Source: Sipunculus nudus (lineage: Eukaryota; Annelida; Sipuncula; Golfingiida; Sipunculidae). Taken from it: a stretch of DNA of 64,000 nt. The stretch is taken from NCBI GenBank assembly GCA_026874595.1, contig CM049315.1, forward strand, positions 66,473,916-66,537,915, read 5' to 3'. The notes beneath the pieces were generated by a model. The model did not search any database and was not told where the DNA came from. It worked only from the letters and a program-made list of their open reading frames with translations. Both the position numbers and the translations under genes were made by a program. Of this stretch, positions 11,749 through 24,711 are shown in pieces; the stretch's first letter is position 1, and each line of letters opens with the position of its first letter.

Positions 11749-12180
11749 TATATCTTACACGGATTGCTGCGACCCGGTACGTGTGCCCTCGAACATATCA
11801 GGTCATGTGAGGGGTATGAAGGAAGGGGCCCTCTTCTTGCGACCGGGGGGTCACAGGAAGCCCTGCATATCAATCTTTAAAAGATCACCCTTTTGAGAAG
11901 GGATCGCCGATTGGATTATTTCGGGCCGATGACCGCGAAATATATGAACACCCCAGATAGGGCCCCCGGAGTGAAACTGTCCCGCCATCACACACTCTTT
12001 GGCCATTGTGTTACCGGGCCCGAAGAAATATCAAAATTATTAATTATGCACGTAATACGCTAATATTGCAAATAAAAGTGTGTGGAATCTCTTCGGACAA
12101 ACCGGGGCATATGTATGTCGAAAATTACGGCAATGTATACGGTGGTATCTGAGGAGATACGGAAAATCACAGAAATTGCC

Positions 12181-12977
12181 TAAAGCTGTGTTTCCATTCA
12201 TCCGTAAATCTCGTACGTCTCGTACGCATAAAATCGGATCCCTCTTTTTAAGATGAACTGTTTCCATATGTACGTTTAACGTGCTCCGCAAAGGTATCCG
12301 CAAAAACGGACAGCATCGAAACGGATCGGTGAGCGAATCATCCGTTTTGCGGACGGCAAAAATGCCTACATTTCCCGACAGTGCCCGGCGCCAGGTGTGA
12401 TGAGACATATTGACCTCCTTCCGGCCTGTCGTCCTTGCAGTTTCAAAAGAGGCACGTGAAAGGGTATCCGCAAGAAAAACGTACGTACTTATGGAAACAG
12501 TTTTTAAGGACTGCGCACTATGGAACGTATGTACGTCTTTTGCGGATACGTTTTTTGCGGATACATGGAAACACAGCTTTAAGCTGTTTTTCCATTCATC
12601 CGTAAATCTCGTACGTCTCATACGCAAAAAATCGGATCCCTCTTTTTAAGATGAACTGTTCCTTATGTACGTTTTACGTGCTATGCATGCGTATCCGCAA
12701 AAACGGACAGCATCGAAACGGATCGGTGAGTGATTCATCCGTTTTGCGGATGGCAAAAATGCCTACATTTCCCGACAGTGCCCGGCGCCAGGTGTGATGA
12801 GACATATTGACCTTCTTCCTGCCTGTCGTCCTTGCAGTTTCAAAAGAGGCACTTGAAAGGGTATCCGCAAGAAAAACGTACGTACTTATGGAAACAGTTT
12901 TCGGGGACTGCGCGCTATGGAACGTACGTACGTCTTTTGCGGATACGTTTTTTGTGGATACATGGAAACACAGCTTA
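12181..12977. mobile_element. Two back-to-back TIR elements (AGCTGTGTTTCCAT ends), unit 1
   Basis: Element 1 is 12183-12579 and element 2 is 12582-12975, each ~395 bp and clearly homologous in the same orientation. Both end in inverted AGCTGTGTTTCCAT/ATGGAAACACAGCT (element 2 has AGCTGTTTTTCCAT on the left). TA dinucleotides sit at 12181-12182, 12580-12581 and 12976-12977, so neighbours share a TA. TA or TWA duplication leaves Tc1/mariner, ISL2EU or PIF/Harbinger possible. No transposase. The open frames through them, including a 195-codon minus ORF at 12040-12627, arise from the inverted repeats and are not credible genes. Confidence 0.75.
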
Positions 12978-13189
12978 AAGGCGGTTTCACACCGGATGCG
13001 TCGGAACGAATATGACACGAACGAATATTTCTGTCGTTCCGACTAAAATCCAGTCGCATCCGAAATTTTATTCACACCAAATCCGAACGTTATTTTTGGT
13101 TTCCGACCGAGGAATTTTCGTCTCCGAATTTCGTATTTGACAGCTATATGAGCAATAAATGGGATGCACGTCAATATAGGCTTTATGGC

Positions 13190-13243
<54 letters not shown>

Positions 13244-14796
13244 CAGAAAAAATGTCGAATATTTCTGAAATTGTAAATTGATTATCTCACTAATTTGTGA
13301 TTAATAGTAATAAATAATAATGTTTATCTCTGAGTGTACTGACTGTATAATTGAAAATCCTTAGGCCTTGCTAGATACCAGCTATAGTCCTGAGTTCACA
13401 GATGAGAGCTATTGTTCAAGATTGGAACAAGAATCCCATTTTAACATGCCATTAAATAATTGCGCAGCCTGTTGCTTTAACAGAACAGATTCCATTGCAA
13501 CTCCAGCATTTCAAGTTAAATTAAAGTTTGAATCACTAGTTTAGTTTGTTTTTATTTGATTTTCAAATCTGCCAATATGACTTAGAACAGTCTGCTCACA
13601 GCTTTGAAAAAACAGCTGTTAATGTGCAAAACGTTGCACTAAAAATAATACTACTATAATAATAAACATGACTCTTGAAAACAGTTCTTTTTCCGTGATT
13701 TTTTTTCTAAATTTATCGCGGAACATTTTATTTTCGGGGGAGGGGTAAGGTTATTAGCACCAAGTCCTGGCAATGTTGCTATTTTGTGTACATATCGCTT
13801 ATACAGCTGACTTATATTGAGGGGCGTCAATATAGGGGTCGGGGGGGGGGGGGGGGTAATCACCCCCTCCCCTTTTCGGAAAATAACTAATATATGTAAA
13901 TAATATATTAAGAATTAGAATTTACCATGAAATATTATATCTTAACCTTCATGGTTTAAAAGTCTAAATGTTTTATCCCCGATTGTAAATTAAAATAAGT
14001 GGCCAAGCGGCGATTGATATCCACTTTGATTAAAATATAATTTCCCCCAGAAAATATACATATTAAAAAAAAAGTCTGATTTAAATGGAAAAAACATTGT
14101 AGCTAAAAATTGTTAAAAACATGTTTAAATCAAATAAATCTGATTGAAATAAGGCGGTTTCACACCGGATGCGTCCGAACGAATTTTACGTCCGAACGAA
14201 AATTTGCTATACGAACGAAAAAATAAAATTCTTTATTTTATGTTGGTGCATACACACCTAATCCGAACGATGCTATCCGAACGAAAAAAAATAGAACATG
14301 TTCTATTTTTTGTCGTTCGCATCGGACAAGAATGGCTTCTTTTCACCTTCAACACAAAAGAGCTGGAACATTTATAACCAGACTGGTTCATTTGTACGTT
14401 ACCTATATTTGATATATAATACTGTACAACAAAGAAATGCTGTTACGTTGTCCACTGTTTTAAAATTATGTGATAAAAAATATAAATACAGGGATCATTT
14501 TTATTTCAATCAAATTTATTTGATTCAAACAGATATTTATAACTTTTTTTAGCTCCAAAGATTTTCCCATTTAAATCAGACTTCTTTTTATTTAATATGT
14601 ATATTTCCTTGGGGATAATTATATTTAATAATGGGATTTCAATCGCCGCTTGGCCATTTGTTTTAGTTTACAACCGGGGACAAAACATTTATACCTTTAA
14701 ACCAGGTTATTATATGATATTTCATGGTGAATTCTAATTCTTAATATATTATTGGCAATATATTAAAGTTATTCTCTGAAGAGTGAAGGGGGTGAT
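12978..14796. mobile_element. Foldback element lacking its outer right end, unit 1
   Basis: Starts AAGGCGGTTTCACACCGGAT. The left arm runs to ~14147. The centre (14148-14512) begins with a second GGCGGTTTCACACCGG terminus at 14154 and contains a 26-bp perfect palindrome at 14286-14311. From ~14513 the sequence returns as the inverse of 13868-14147. The outer inverted arm is missing because the array junction cuts it off. The complete form is seen only at 22163-24915. Confidence 0.75.
13189..13246. repeat. (TA)n microsatellite, unit 1
   Basis: Length differs in each unit: equivalents lie at 16243-16310, 19316-19373 and 22375-22441. This variation accounts for most of the unit-length differences. 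Confidence 0.95.
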
Positions 14797-16243
14797 GACT
14801 GTATATATCTTACACGGATTCCTGCGACCCGGTACGTGTGCCCTCGAACATATCAGGTCATGTGAGGGGTATGAAGGAAGGGGCCCTCTTCTTGCGACCG
14901 GGGGGTCACAGGAAGCCCTGCATATCAATCTTTAAAAGATCACCCTTTTGAGAAGGGATCGCCGATTGGATTATTTCGGGCCGATGACCGCGAAATATAT
15001 GAACACCCCAGATAGGGCCCCCGGAGTGAAACTGTCCCGCCATCACACACTCTTTGGCCATTGTGTTACCGGGCCCGAAGAAATATCAAAATTATTAATT
15101 ATGCACGTAATACGCTAATATTGCAAATTAAAGTGTGTGGAATCTCTTCGGACAAACCGGGGCATATGTATGTCGAAAATTACGGCAATGTATACGGTGG
15201 TATCTGAGGAGATACGGAAAATCACAGAAATTGCCTAAAGCTGTGTTTCCATTCATCCGTAAATCTCGTACGTCTCGTACGCATAAAATCGGATCCCTCT
15301 TTTTAAGATGAACTGTTTCCATATGTACGTTTAACGTGCTCCGCAAAGGTATCCGCAAAAACGGACAGCATCGAAACGGATCGGTGAGCGAATCATCCGT
15401 TTTGCGGACGGCAAAAATGCCTACATTTCCCGACAGTGCCCGGCGCCAGGTGTGATGAGACATATTGACCTCCTTCCGGCCTGTCGTCCTTGCAGTTTCA
15501 AAAGAGGCACGTGAAAGGGTATCCGCAAGAAAAACGTACGTACTTATGGAAACAGTTTTTAAGGACTGCGCACTATGGAACGTATGTACGTCTTTTGCGG
15601 ATACGTTTTTTGCGGATACATGGAAACACAGCTTTAAGCTGTTTTTCCATTCATCCGTAAATCTCGTACGTCTCATACGCAAAAAATCGGATCCCTCTTT
15701 TTAAGATGAACTGTTCCTTATGTACGTTTTACGTGCTATGCATGCGTATCCGCAAAAACGGACAGCATCGAAACGGATCGGTGAGTGATTCATCCGTTTT
15801 GCGGATGGCAAAAATGCCTACATTTCCCGACAGTGCCCGGCGCCAGGTGTGATGAGACATATTGACCTTCTTCCTGCCTGTCGTCCTTGCAGTTTCAAAA
15901 GAGGCACTTGAAAGGGTATCCGCAAGAAAAACGTACGTACTTATGGAAACAGTTTTCGGGGACTGCGCGCTATGGAACGTACGTACGTCTTTTGCGGATA
16001 CGTTTTTTGTGGATACATGGAAACACAGCTTAAAGGCGGTTTCACACCGGATGCGTCGGAACGAATATGACACGAACGAATATTTCTGTCGTTCCGACTA
16101 AAATCCAGTCGCATCCGAAATTTTATTCACACCAAATCCGAACGTTATTTTTGGTTTCCGACCGAGGAATTTTCGTCTCCGAATTTCGTATTTGACAGCT
16201 ATATGAGCAATAAATGGGATGCACGTCAATATAGGCTTTATGG

Positions 16244-16314
<71 letters not shown>

Positions 16315-17867
16315 CAGAAAAAATGTCGAATATTTCTGAAATTGTAAATTGATTATCTCACTAATTTGTGATTAATAGTAATAAATAATAATGTTTATCT
16401 CTGAGTGTACTGACTGTATAATTGAAAATCCTTAGGCCTTGCTAGATACCAGCTATAGTCCTGAGTTCACAGATGAGAGCTATTGTTCAAGATTGGAACA
16501 AGAATCCCATCTTAACATGCCATTAAATAATTGCGCAGCCTGTTGCTTTAACAGAACAGATTCCATTGCAACTCCAGCATTTCAAGTTAAATTAAAGTTT
16601 GAATCACTAGTTTAGTTTGTTTTTATTTGATTTTCAAATCTGCCAATATGACTTAGAACAGTCTGCTCACAGCTTTGAAAAAACAGCTGTTAATGTGCAA
16701 AACGTTGCACTAAAAATAATACTACTATAATAATAAACATGACTCTTGAAAACAGTTCTTTTTCCGTGATTTTTTTTCTAAATTTATCGCGGAACATTTT
16801 ATTTTCGGGGGAGGGGTAAGGTTATTAGCACCAAGTCCTGGCAATGTTGCTATTTTGTGTACATATCGCTTATACAGCTGACTTATATTGAGGGGCGTCA
16901 ATATAGGGGTCGGGGGGGGGGGGGGGGTAATCACCCCCTCCCCTTTTCGGAAAATAACTAATATATGTAAATAATATATTAAGAATTAGAATTTACCATG
17001 AAATATTATATCTTAACCTTCATGGTTTAAAAGTCTAAATGTTTTATCCCCGATTGTAAATTAAAATAAGTGGCCAAGCGGCGATTGATATCCACTTTGA
17101 TTAAAATATAATTTCCCCCAGAAAATATACATATTAAAAAAAAAGTCTGATTTAAATGGAAAAAACATTGTAGCTAAAAATTGTTAAAAACATGTTTAAA
17201 TCAAATAAATCTGATTGAAATAAGGCGGTTTCACACCGGATGCGTCCGAACGAATTTTACGTCCGAACGAAAATTTGCTATACGAACGAAAAAATAAAAT
17301 TCTTTATTTTATGTTGGTGCATACACACCTAATCCGAACGATGCTATCCGAACGAAAAAAAATAGAACATGTTCTATTTTTTGTCGTTCGCATCGGACAA
17401 GAATGGCTTCTTTTCACCTTCAACACAAAAGAGCTGGAACATTTATAACCAGACTGGTTCATTTGTACGTTACCTATATTTGATATATAATACTGTACAA
17501 CAAAGAAATGCTGTTACGTTGTCCACTGTTTTAAAATTATGTGATAAAAAATATAAATACAGGGATCGTTTTTATTTCAATCAAATTTATTTGATTCAAA
17601 CAGATATTTATAACTTTTTTTAGCTCCAAAGATTTTCCCATTTAAATCAGACTTCTTTTTATTTAATATGTATATTTCCTTGGGGATAATTATATTTAAT
17701 AATGGGATTTCAATCGCCGCTTGGCCATTTGTTTTAGTTTACAACCGGGGACAAAACATTTATACCTTTAAACCAGGTTATTATATGATATTTCATGGTG
17801 AATTCTAATTCTTAATATATTATTGGCAATATATTAAAGTTATTCTCTGAAGAGTGAAGGGGGTGAT
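14797..17867. repeat. Array unit 2
   Basis: 3071 bp, longest because of its (TA)n. Shares most bases with unit 1 over the foldback arm (ggttattagc near 16823; gctagatacc near 16440) but shares C and T at the two unit-1 marker sites with units 3-4. Private changes include cccatCttaac near 16511 and gggatcGtttt near 17565. Confidence 0.95.
15236..16032. mobile_element. Two back-to-back TIR elements, unit 2 copy
   Basis: Elements at 15238-15634 and 15637-16030, essentially identical to 12183-12975. The foldback element starts at 16033. Confidence 0.75.
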
Positions 17868-19315
17868 GACTGTATATATCTTACACGGATTCCTGCGACC
17901 CGGTACGTGTGCCCTCGAACATATCAGGTCATGTGAGGGGTATGAAGGAAGGGGCCCTCTTCTTGCGACCGGGGGGTCACAGGAAGCCCTGCATATCAAT
18001 CTTTAAAAGATCACCCTTTTGAGAAGGGATCGCCGATTGGATTATTTCGGGCCGATGACCGCGAAATATATGAACACCCCAGATAGGGCCCCCGGAGTGA
18101 AACTGTCCCGCCATCACACACTCTTTGGCCATTGTGTTACCGGGCCCGAAGAAATATCAAAATTATTAATTATGCACGTAATACGCTAATATTGCAAATT
18201 AAAGTGTGTGGAATCTCTTCGGACAAACCGGGGCATATGTATGTCGAAAATTACGGCAATGTATACGGTGGTATCTGAGGAGATACGGAAAATCACAGAA
18301 ATTGCCTAAAGCTGTGTTTCCATTCATCCGTAAATCTCGTTCGTCTCGTACGCATAAAATCGGATCCCTCTTTTTAAGATGAACTGTTTCCATATGTACG
18401 TTTAACGTGCTCCGCAAAGGTATCCGCAAAAACGGACAGCATCGAAACGGATCGGTGAGCGAATCATCCGTTTTGCGGACGGCAAAAATGCCTACATTTC
18501 CCGACAGTGCCCGGCGCCAGGTGTGATGAGACATATTGACCTCCTTCCGGCCTGTCGTCCTTGCAGTTTCAAAAGAGGCACGTGAAAGGGTATCCGCAAG
18601 AAAAACGTACGTACTTATGGAAACAGTTTTTAAGGACTGCGCACTATGGAACGTATGTACGTCTTTTGCGGATACGTTTTTTGCGGATACATGGAAACAC
18701 AGCTTTAAGCTGTTTTTCCATTCATCCGTAAATCTCGTACGTCTCATACGCAAAAAATCGGATCCCTCTTTTTAAGATGAACTGTTCCTTATGTACGTTT
18801 TACGTGCTATGCATGCGTATCCGCAAAAACGGACAGCATCGAAACGGATCGGTGAGTGATTCATCCGTTTTGCGGATGGCAAAAATGCCTACATTTCCCG
18901 ACAGTGCCCGGCGCCAGGTGTGATGAGACATATTGACCTTCTTCCTGCCTGTCGTCCTTGCAGTTTCAAAAGAGGCACTTGAAAGGGTATCCGCAAGAAA
19001 AACGTACGTACTTATGGAAACAGTTTTCGGGGACTGCGCGCTATGGAACGTACGTACGTCTTTTGCGGATACGTTTTTTGTGGATACATGGAAACACAGC
19101 TTAAAGGCGGTTTCACACCGGATGCGTCGGAACGAATATGACACGAACGAATATTTCTGTCGTTCCGACTAAAATCCAGTCGCATCCGAAATTTTATTCA
19201 CACCAAATCCGAACGTTATTTTTGGTTTCCGACCGAGGAATTTTCGTCTCCGAATTTCGTATTTGACAGCTATATGAGCAATAAATAGGATGCACGTCAA
19301 TATAGGCTTTATGGC

Positions 19316-19375
<60 letters not shown>

Positions 19376-20926
19376 CAGAAAAAATGTCGAATATTTCTGA
19401 AATTGTAAATTGATTATCTCACTAATTTGTGATTAATAGTAATAAATAATAATGTTTATCTCTGAGTGTACTGACTGTATAATTGAAAATCCTTAGGCCT
19501 TGCTGGATACCAGCTATAGTCCTGAGTTCACAGGTGAGAGCTATTGTTCAAGATTGGAACAAGAATCCCATTTTAACATGCCATTAAATAATTGCGCAGC
19601 CTGTTGCTTTAACAGAACAGATTCCATTGCAACTCCAGCATTTCAAGTTAAATTAAAGTTTGAATCACTAGTTTAGTTTGTTTTTATTTGATTTTCAAAT
19701 CTGCCAATATGACTTAGAACAGTCTGCTCACAGCTTTGAAAAAACAGCTGTTAATGTGCAAAACGTTGCACTAAAAATAATACTACTATAATAATAAACA
19801 TGACTCTTGAAAACAGTTCTTTTTCCGTGATTTTTTTTTCTAAATTTATCGCGGAACATTTTATTTTCGGGGGAGGGGTAAGGTAATGAGCACCAAGTCC
19901 TGGCAATGTTGCTATTTTGTGTACATATCGCTTATACAGCTGACTTATATTGAGGGGCGTCAATATAGGGGTGGGGGGGGGGGGGGTAATCACCCCCTCC
20001 CCTTTTCGGAAAATAACTAATATATGTAAATAATATATTAAGAATTAGAATTTACCATGAAATATTATATCTTAACCTTCATGGTTTAAAAGTCTAAATG
20101 TTTTATCCCCGATTGTAAATTAAAATAAGTGGCCAAGCGGCGATTGATATCCACTTTGATTAAAATATAATTTCCCCCAGAAAATATACATATTAAAAAA
20201 AAAGTCTGATTTAAATGGAAAAAACATTGTAGCTAAAAATTGTTAAAAACATGTTTAAATCAAATAAATCTGATTGAAATAAGGCGGTTTCACACCGGAT
20301 GCGTCCGAACGAATTTTACGTCCGAACGAAAATTTGCTATACGAACGAAAAAATAAAATTCTTTATTTTATGTTGGTGCATACACACCTAATCCGAACGA
20401 TGCTATCCGAACGAAAAAAAATAGAACATGTTCTATTTTTTGTCGTTCGCATCGGACAAGAATGGCTTCTTTTCACCTTCAACACAAAAGAGCTGGAACA
20501 TTTATAACCAGACTGGTTCATTTGTACGTTACCTATATTTGATATATAATACTGTACAACAAAGAAATGCTGTTACGTTGTCCACTGTTTTAAAATTATG
20601 TGATAAAAAATATAAATACAGGGATCATTTTTATTTCAATCAAATTTATTTGATTCAAACAGATATTTATAACTTTTTTTAGCTCCAAAGATTTTCCCAT
20701 TTAAATCAGACTTCTTTTTATTTAATATGTATATTTCCTTGGGGATAATTATATTTAATAATGGGATTTCAATCGCCGCTTGGCCATTTGTTTTAGTTTA
20801 CAACCGGGGACAAAACATTTATACCTTTAAACCAGGTTATTATATGATATTTCATGGTGAATTCTAATTCTTAATATATTATTGGCAATATATTAAAGTT
20901 ATTCTCTGAAGAGTGAAGGGGGTGAT
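17868..20926. repeat. Array unit 3
   Basis: 3059 bp. Shares with unit 4 the variants gctGgatacc (near 19505), cacagGtgagag (near 19532) and ggtaAtGagc (near 19884), so units 3 and 4 are sisters. A private change ctcgtTcgtctcg lies near 18341 and taaatAggatgc near 19288. Confidence 0.95.
18307..19103. mobile_element. Two back-to-back TIR elements, unit 3 copy
   Basis: Elements at 18309-18705 and 18708-19101. The foldback element starts at 19104. Confidence 0.75.
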
Positions 20927-22374
20927 GACTGTATATATCTTACACGGATTCCTGCGACCCGGTACGTGTGCCCTCGAACATATCAGGTCATGTGAGGGGT
21001 ATGAAGGAAGGGGCCCTCTTCTTGCGACCGGGGGGTCACAGGAAGCCCTGCATATCAATCTTTAAAAGATCACCCTTTTGAGAAGGGATCGCCGATTGGA
21101 TTATTTCGGGCCGATGACCGCGAAATATATGAACACCCCAGATAGGGCCCCCGGAGTGAAACTGTCCCGCCATCACACACTCTTTGGCCATTGTGTTACC
21201 GGGCCCGAAGAAATATCAAAATTATTAATTATGCACGTAATACGCTAATATTGCAAATTAAAGTGTGTGGAATCTCTTCGGACAAACCGGGGCATATGTA
21301 TGTCGAAAATTACGGCAATGTATACGGTGGTATCTGAGGAGATACGGAAAATCACAGAAATTGCCTAAAGCTGTGTTTCCATTCATCCGTAAATCTCGTA
21401 CGTCTCGTACGCATAAAATCGGATCCCTCTTTTTAAGATGAACTGTTTCCATATGTACGTTTAACGTGCTCCGCAAAGGTATCCGCAAAAACGGACAGCA
21501 TCGAAACGGATCGGTGAGCGAATCATCCGTTTTGCGGACGGCAAAAATGCCTACATTTCCCGACAGTGCCCGGCGCCAGGTGTGATGAGACATATTGACC
21601 TCCTTCCGGCCTGTCGTCCTTGCAGTTTCAAAAGAGGCACGTGAAAGGGTATCCGCAAGAAAAACGTACGTACTTATGGAAACAGTTTTTAAGGACTGCG
21701 CACTATGGAACGTATGTACGTCTTTTGCGGATACGTTTTTTGCGGATACATGGAAACACAGCTTTAAGCTGTTTTTCCATTCATCCGTAAATCTCGTACG
21801 TCTCATACGCAAAAAATCGGATCCCTCTTTTTAAGATGAACTGTTCCTTATGTACGTTTTACGTGCTATGCATGCGTATCCGCAAAAACGGACAGCATCG
21901 AAACGGATCGGTGAGTGATTCATCCGTTTTGCGGATGGCAAAAATGCCTACATTTCCCGACAGTGCCCGGCGCCAGGTGTGATGAGACATATTGACCTTC
22001 TTCCTGCCTGTCGTCCTTGCAGTTTCAAAAGAGGCACTTGAAAGGGTATCCGCAAGAAAAACGTACGTACTTATGGAAACAGTTTTCGGGGACTGCGCGC
22101 TATGGAACGTACGTACGTCTTTTGCGGATACGTTTTTTGTGGATACATGGAAACACAGCTTAAAGGCGGTTTCACACCGGATGCGTCGGAACGAATATGA
22201 CACGAACGAATATTTCTGTCGTTCCGACTAAAATCCAGTCGCATCCGAAATTTTATTCACACCAAATCCGAACGTTATTTTTGGTTTCCGACCGAGGAAT
22301 TTTCGTCTCCGAATTTCGTATTTGACAGCTATATGAGCAATAAATGGGATGCACGTCAATATAGGCTTTATGGC

Positions 22375-22442
<68 letters not shown>

Positions 22443-23990
22443 CAGAAAAAATGTCGAATATTTCTGAAATTGTAAATTGATTATCTCACTAATTTGTGAT
22501 TAATAGTAATAAATAATAATGTTTATCTCTGAGTGTACTGACTGTATAATTGAAAATCCTTAGGCCTTGCTGGATACCAGCTATAGTCCTGAGTTCACAG
22601 GTGAGAGCTATTGTTCAAGATTGGAACAAGAATCCCATTTTAACATGCCATTAAATAATTGCGCAGCCTGTTGCTTTAACAGAACAGATTCCATTGCAAC
22701 TCCAGCATTTCAAGTTAAATTAAAGTTTGAATCACTAGTTTAGTTTGTTTTTATTTGATTTTCAAATCTGCCAATATGACTTAGAACAGTCTGCTCACAG
22801 CTTTGAAAAAACAGCTGTTAATGTGCAAAACGTTGCACTAAAAATAATACTACTATAATAATAAACATGACTCTTGAAAACAGTTCTTTTTCCGTGATTT
22901 TTTTTCTAAATTTATCGCGGAACATTTTATTTTCGGGGGAGGGGTAAGGTAATGAGCACCAAGTCCTGGCAATGTTGCTATTTTGTGTACATATCGCTTA
23001 TACAGCTGACTTATATTGAGGGGCGTCAATATAGGGGTGGGGGGGGGGGTAATCACCCCCTCCCCTTTTCGGAAAATAACTAATATATGTAAATAATATA
23101 TTAAGAATTAGAATTTACCATGAAATATTATATCTTAACCTTCATGGTTTAAAAGTCTAAATGTTTTATCCCCGATTGTAAATTAAAATAAGTGGCCAAG
23201 CGGCGATTGATATCCACTTTGATTAAAATATAATTTCCCCCAGAAAATATACATATTAAAAAAAAAGTCTGATTTAAATGGAAAAAACATTGTAGCTAAA
23301 AATTGTTAAAAACATGTTTAAATCAAATAAATCTGATTGAAATAAGGCGGTTTCACACCGGATGCGTCCGAACGAATTTTACGTCCGAACGAAAATTTGC
23401 TATACGAACGAAAAAATAAAATTCTTTATTTTATGTTGGTGCATACACACCTAATCCGAACGATGCTATCCGAACGAAAAAAAATAGAACATGTTCTATT
23501 TTTTGTCGTTCGCATCGGACAAGAATGGCTTCTTTTCACCTTCAACACAAAAGAGCTGGAACATTTATAACCAGACTGGTTCATTTGTACGTTACCTATA
23601 TTTGATATATAATACTGTACAACAAAGAAATGCTGTTACGTTGTCCACTGTTTTAAAATTATGTGATAAAAAATATAAATACAGGGATCATTTTTATTTC
23701 AATCAAATTTATTTGATTCAAACAGATATTTATAACTTTTTTTAGCTCCAAAGATTTTCCCATTTAAATCAGACTTCTTTTTATTTAATATGTATATTTC
23801 CTTGGGGATAATTATATTTAATAATGGGATTTCAATCGCCGCTTGGCCATTTGTTTTAGTTTACAACCGGGGACAAAACATTTATACCTTTAAACCAGGT
23901 TATTATATGATATTTCATGGTGAATTCTAATTCTTAATATATTATTGGCAATATATTAAAGTTATTCTCTGAAGAGTGAAGGGGGTGATG
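20927..23990. repeat. Array unit 4 (last)
   Basis: 3064 bp. Same diagnostic variants as unit 3, with the shortest poly-G (near 23037-23049). After 23990 the sequence continues into the outer inverted arm of the foldback element instead of restarting the unit. Confidence 0.95.
21366..22162. mobile_element. Two back-to-back TIR elements, unit 4 copy
   Basis: Elements at 21368-21764 and 21767-22160. The complete foldback element starts at 22163. Confidence 0.75.
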
Positions 23991-24009
23991 ATTACATTCA
24001 TCATCCCCC
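23979..24009. other. Short hairpin at the array breakpoint
   Basis: GGGGGTGATGA, loop TTACAT, then TCATCATCCCCC, pairing with a one-base bulge. In the three internal junctions the sequence leaves this motif immediately after GGGGGTGATGA and enters CTGTATATATC, so the tandem breakpoint is at the loop edge. Confidence 0.8.
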
Positions 24010-24606
24010 TACCCCTTCCCTCTATATTGACGCCCCTGAATATAAGTCGAATAAACGATATGAACACAAATTAGCAACATTATCCAGGACTTGGTGTTCC
24101 TTACCCAACCCCTCCCCCAATAATAAAATGTTCCGCGATATAATAAGAGAAAAAATCATGGAACAATAACATTTTTCATGTGTTATATTTATATTATTAT
24201 AGTAGTATTATTGTTAGTTCAGCGTTTTGCAAATAAACAGAAGTTCCAAAGCTGTGGGCAGACTGTTCTAAATCATATTGGCAGATTTGAAAATCAAATA
24301 TAAATCAAACTAAACTAGTGATTAAAACTTTGATTTAACTTGAAATGCAGGAATTGCAATGGAATCTGTTCTGTTGAAACATCAGGTTGTGCAATTATTC
24401 TTAAAGGCACGTTGAAATTGGAATCTTGTCCAGTCAGTGGTAAATATCTGTTACCTGTGAACTCATGACTATAGCTGGTACTTGCAAGGCCCAATAATTT
24501 TCAATAATACAGTCAGTTCACTCAGAGATAAACTTAATTATTATTAATTACAAATTAATGAGAAAATCAATTTACAAGTTCAGAAATATTCGAAATTATT
24601 TTAATA

Positions 24607-24711
<105 letters not shown>

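Larger units (their letters stand above)
11742..14796. repeat. Array unit 1
   Basis: 3055 bp. Distinguished from the others by ggattGctgcg near 11765 and caaatAaaagtg near 12072, where units 2-4 have C and T. Order inside: flank 11742-12180; TIR elements 12183-12579 and 12582-12975; foldback left arm 12978-14147; centre 14148-14512; part of right arm 14513-14796. The (TA)n tract is at 13190-13245 and the poly-G near 13840-13857. Confidence 0.95.
11742..23990. repeat. Four-copy tandem array of a ~3.06-kb unit
   Basis: Units run 11742-14796, 14797-17867, 17868-20926 and 20927-23990 (3055, 3071, 3059 and 3064 bp). They are nearly identical apart from (TA)n and poly-G length and a handful of substitutions. 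Junctions read GGGGGTGATGACTGTATAT, fusing the tail of the unit to its head. The head in unit 1 is preceded by the 617-bp TIR element, while the tail of unit 4 continues into GATGATTACATTC. The unit holds ~440 bp of unique sequence, two TIR elements and the left arm plus centre of a foldback element. It is not a classical satellite: the unit is long, complex and made of older transposons. Confidence 0.95.

Noticed and set aside
12040-12627. 195-codon minus-strand ORF (repeated as 184 codons in units 2-4) that looks like a conserved gene family
   Set aside because: It lies across the inverted repeats of the TIR elements, has no domain, and is copied only because the unit is tandemly duplicated. 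The same protein string recurs in shifted frames and on the opposite strand, as expected from inverted DNA.
14298-14552. 84-codon ORF present in all four units
   Set aside because: It begins inside a 26-bp palindrome, has no recognisable domain and no expression signals. Its conservation reflects recent duplication, not selection.
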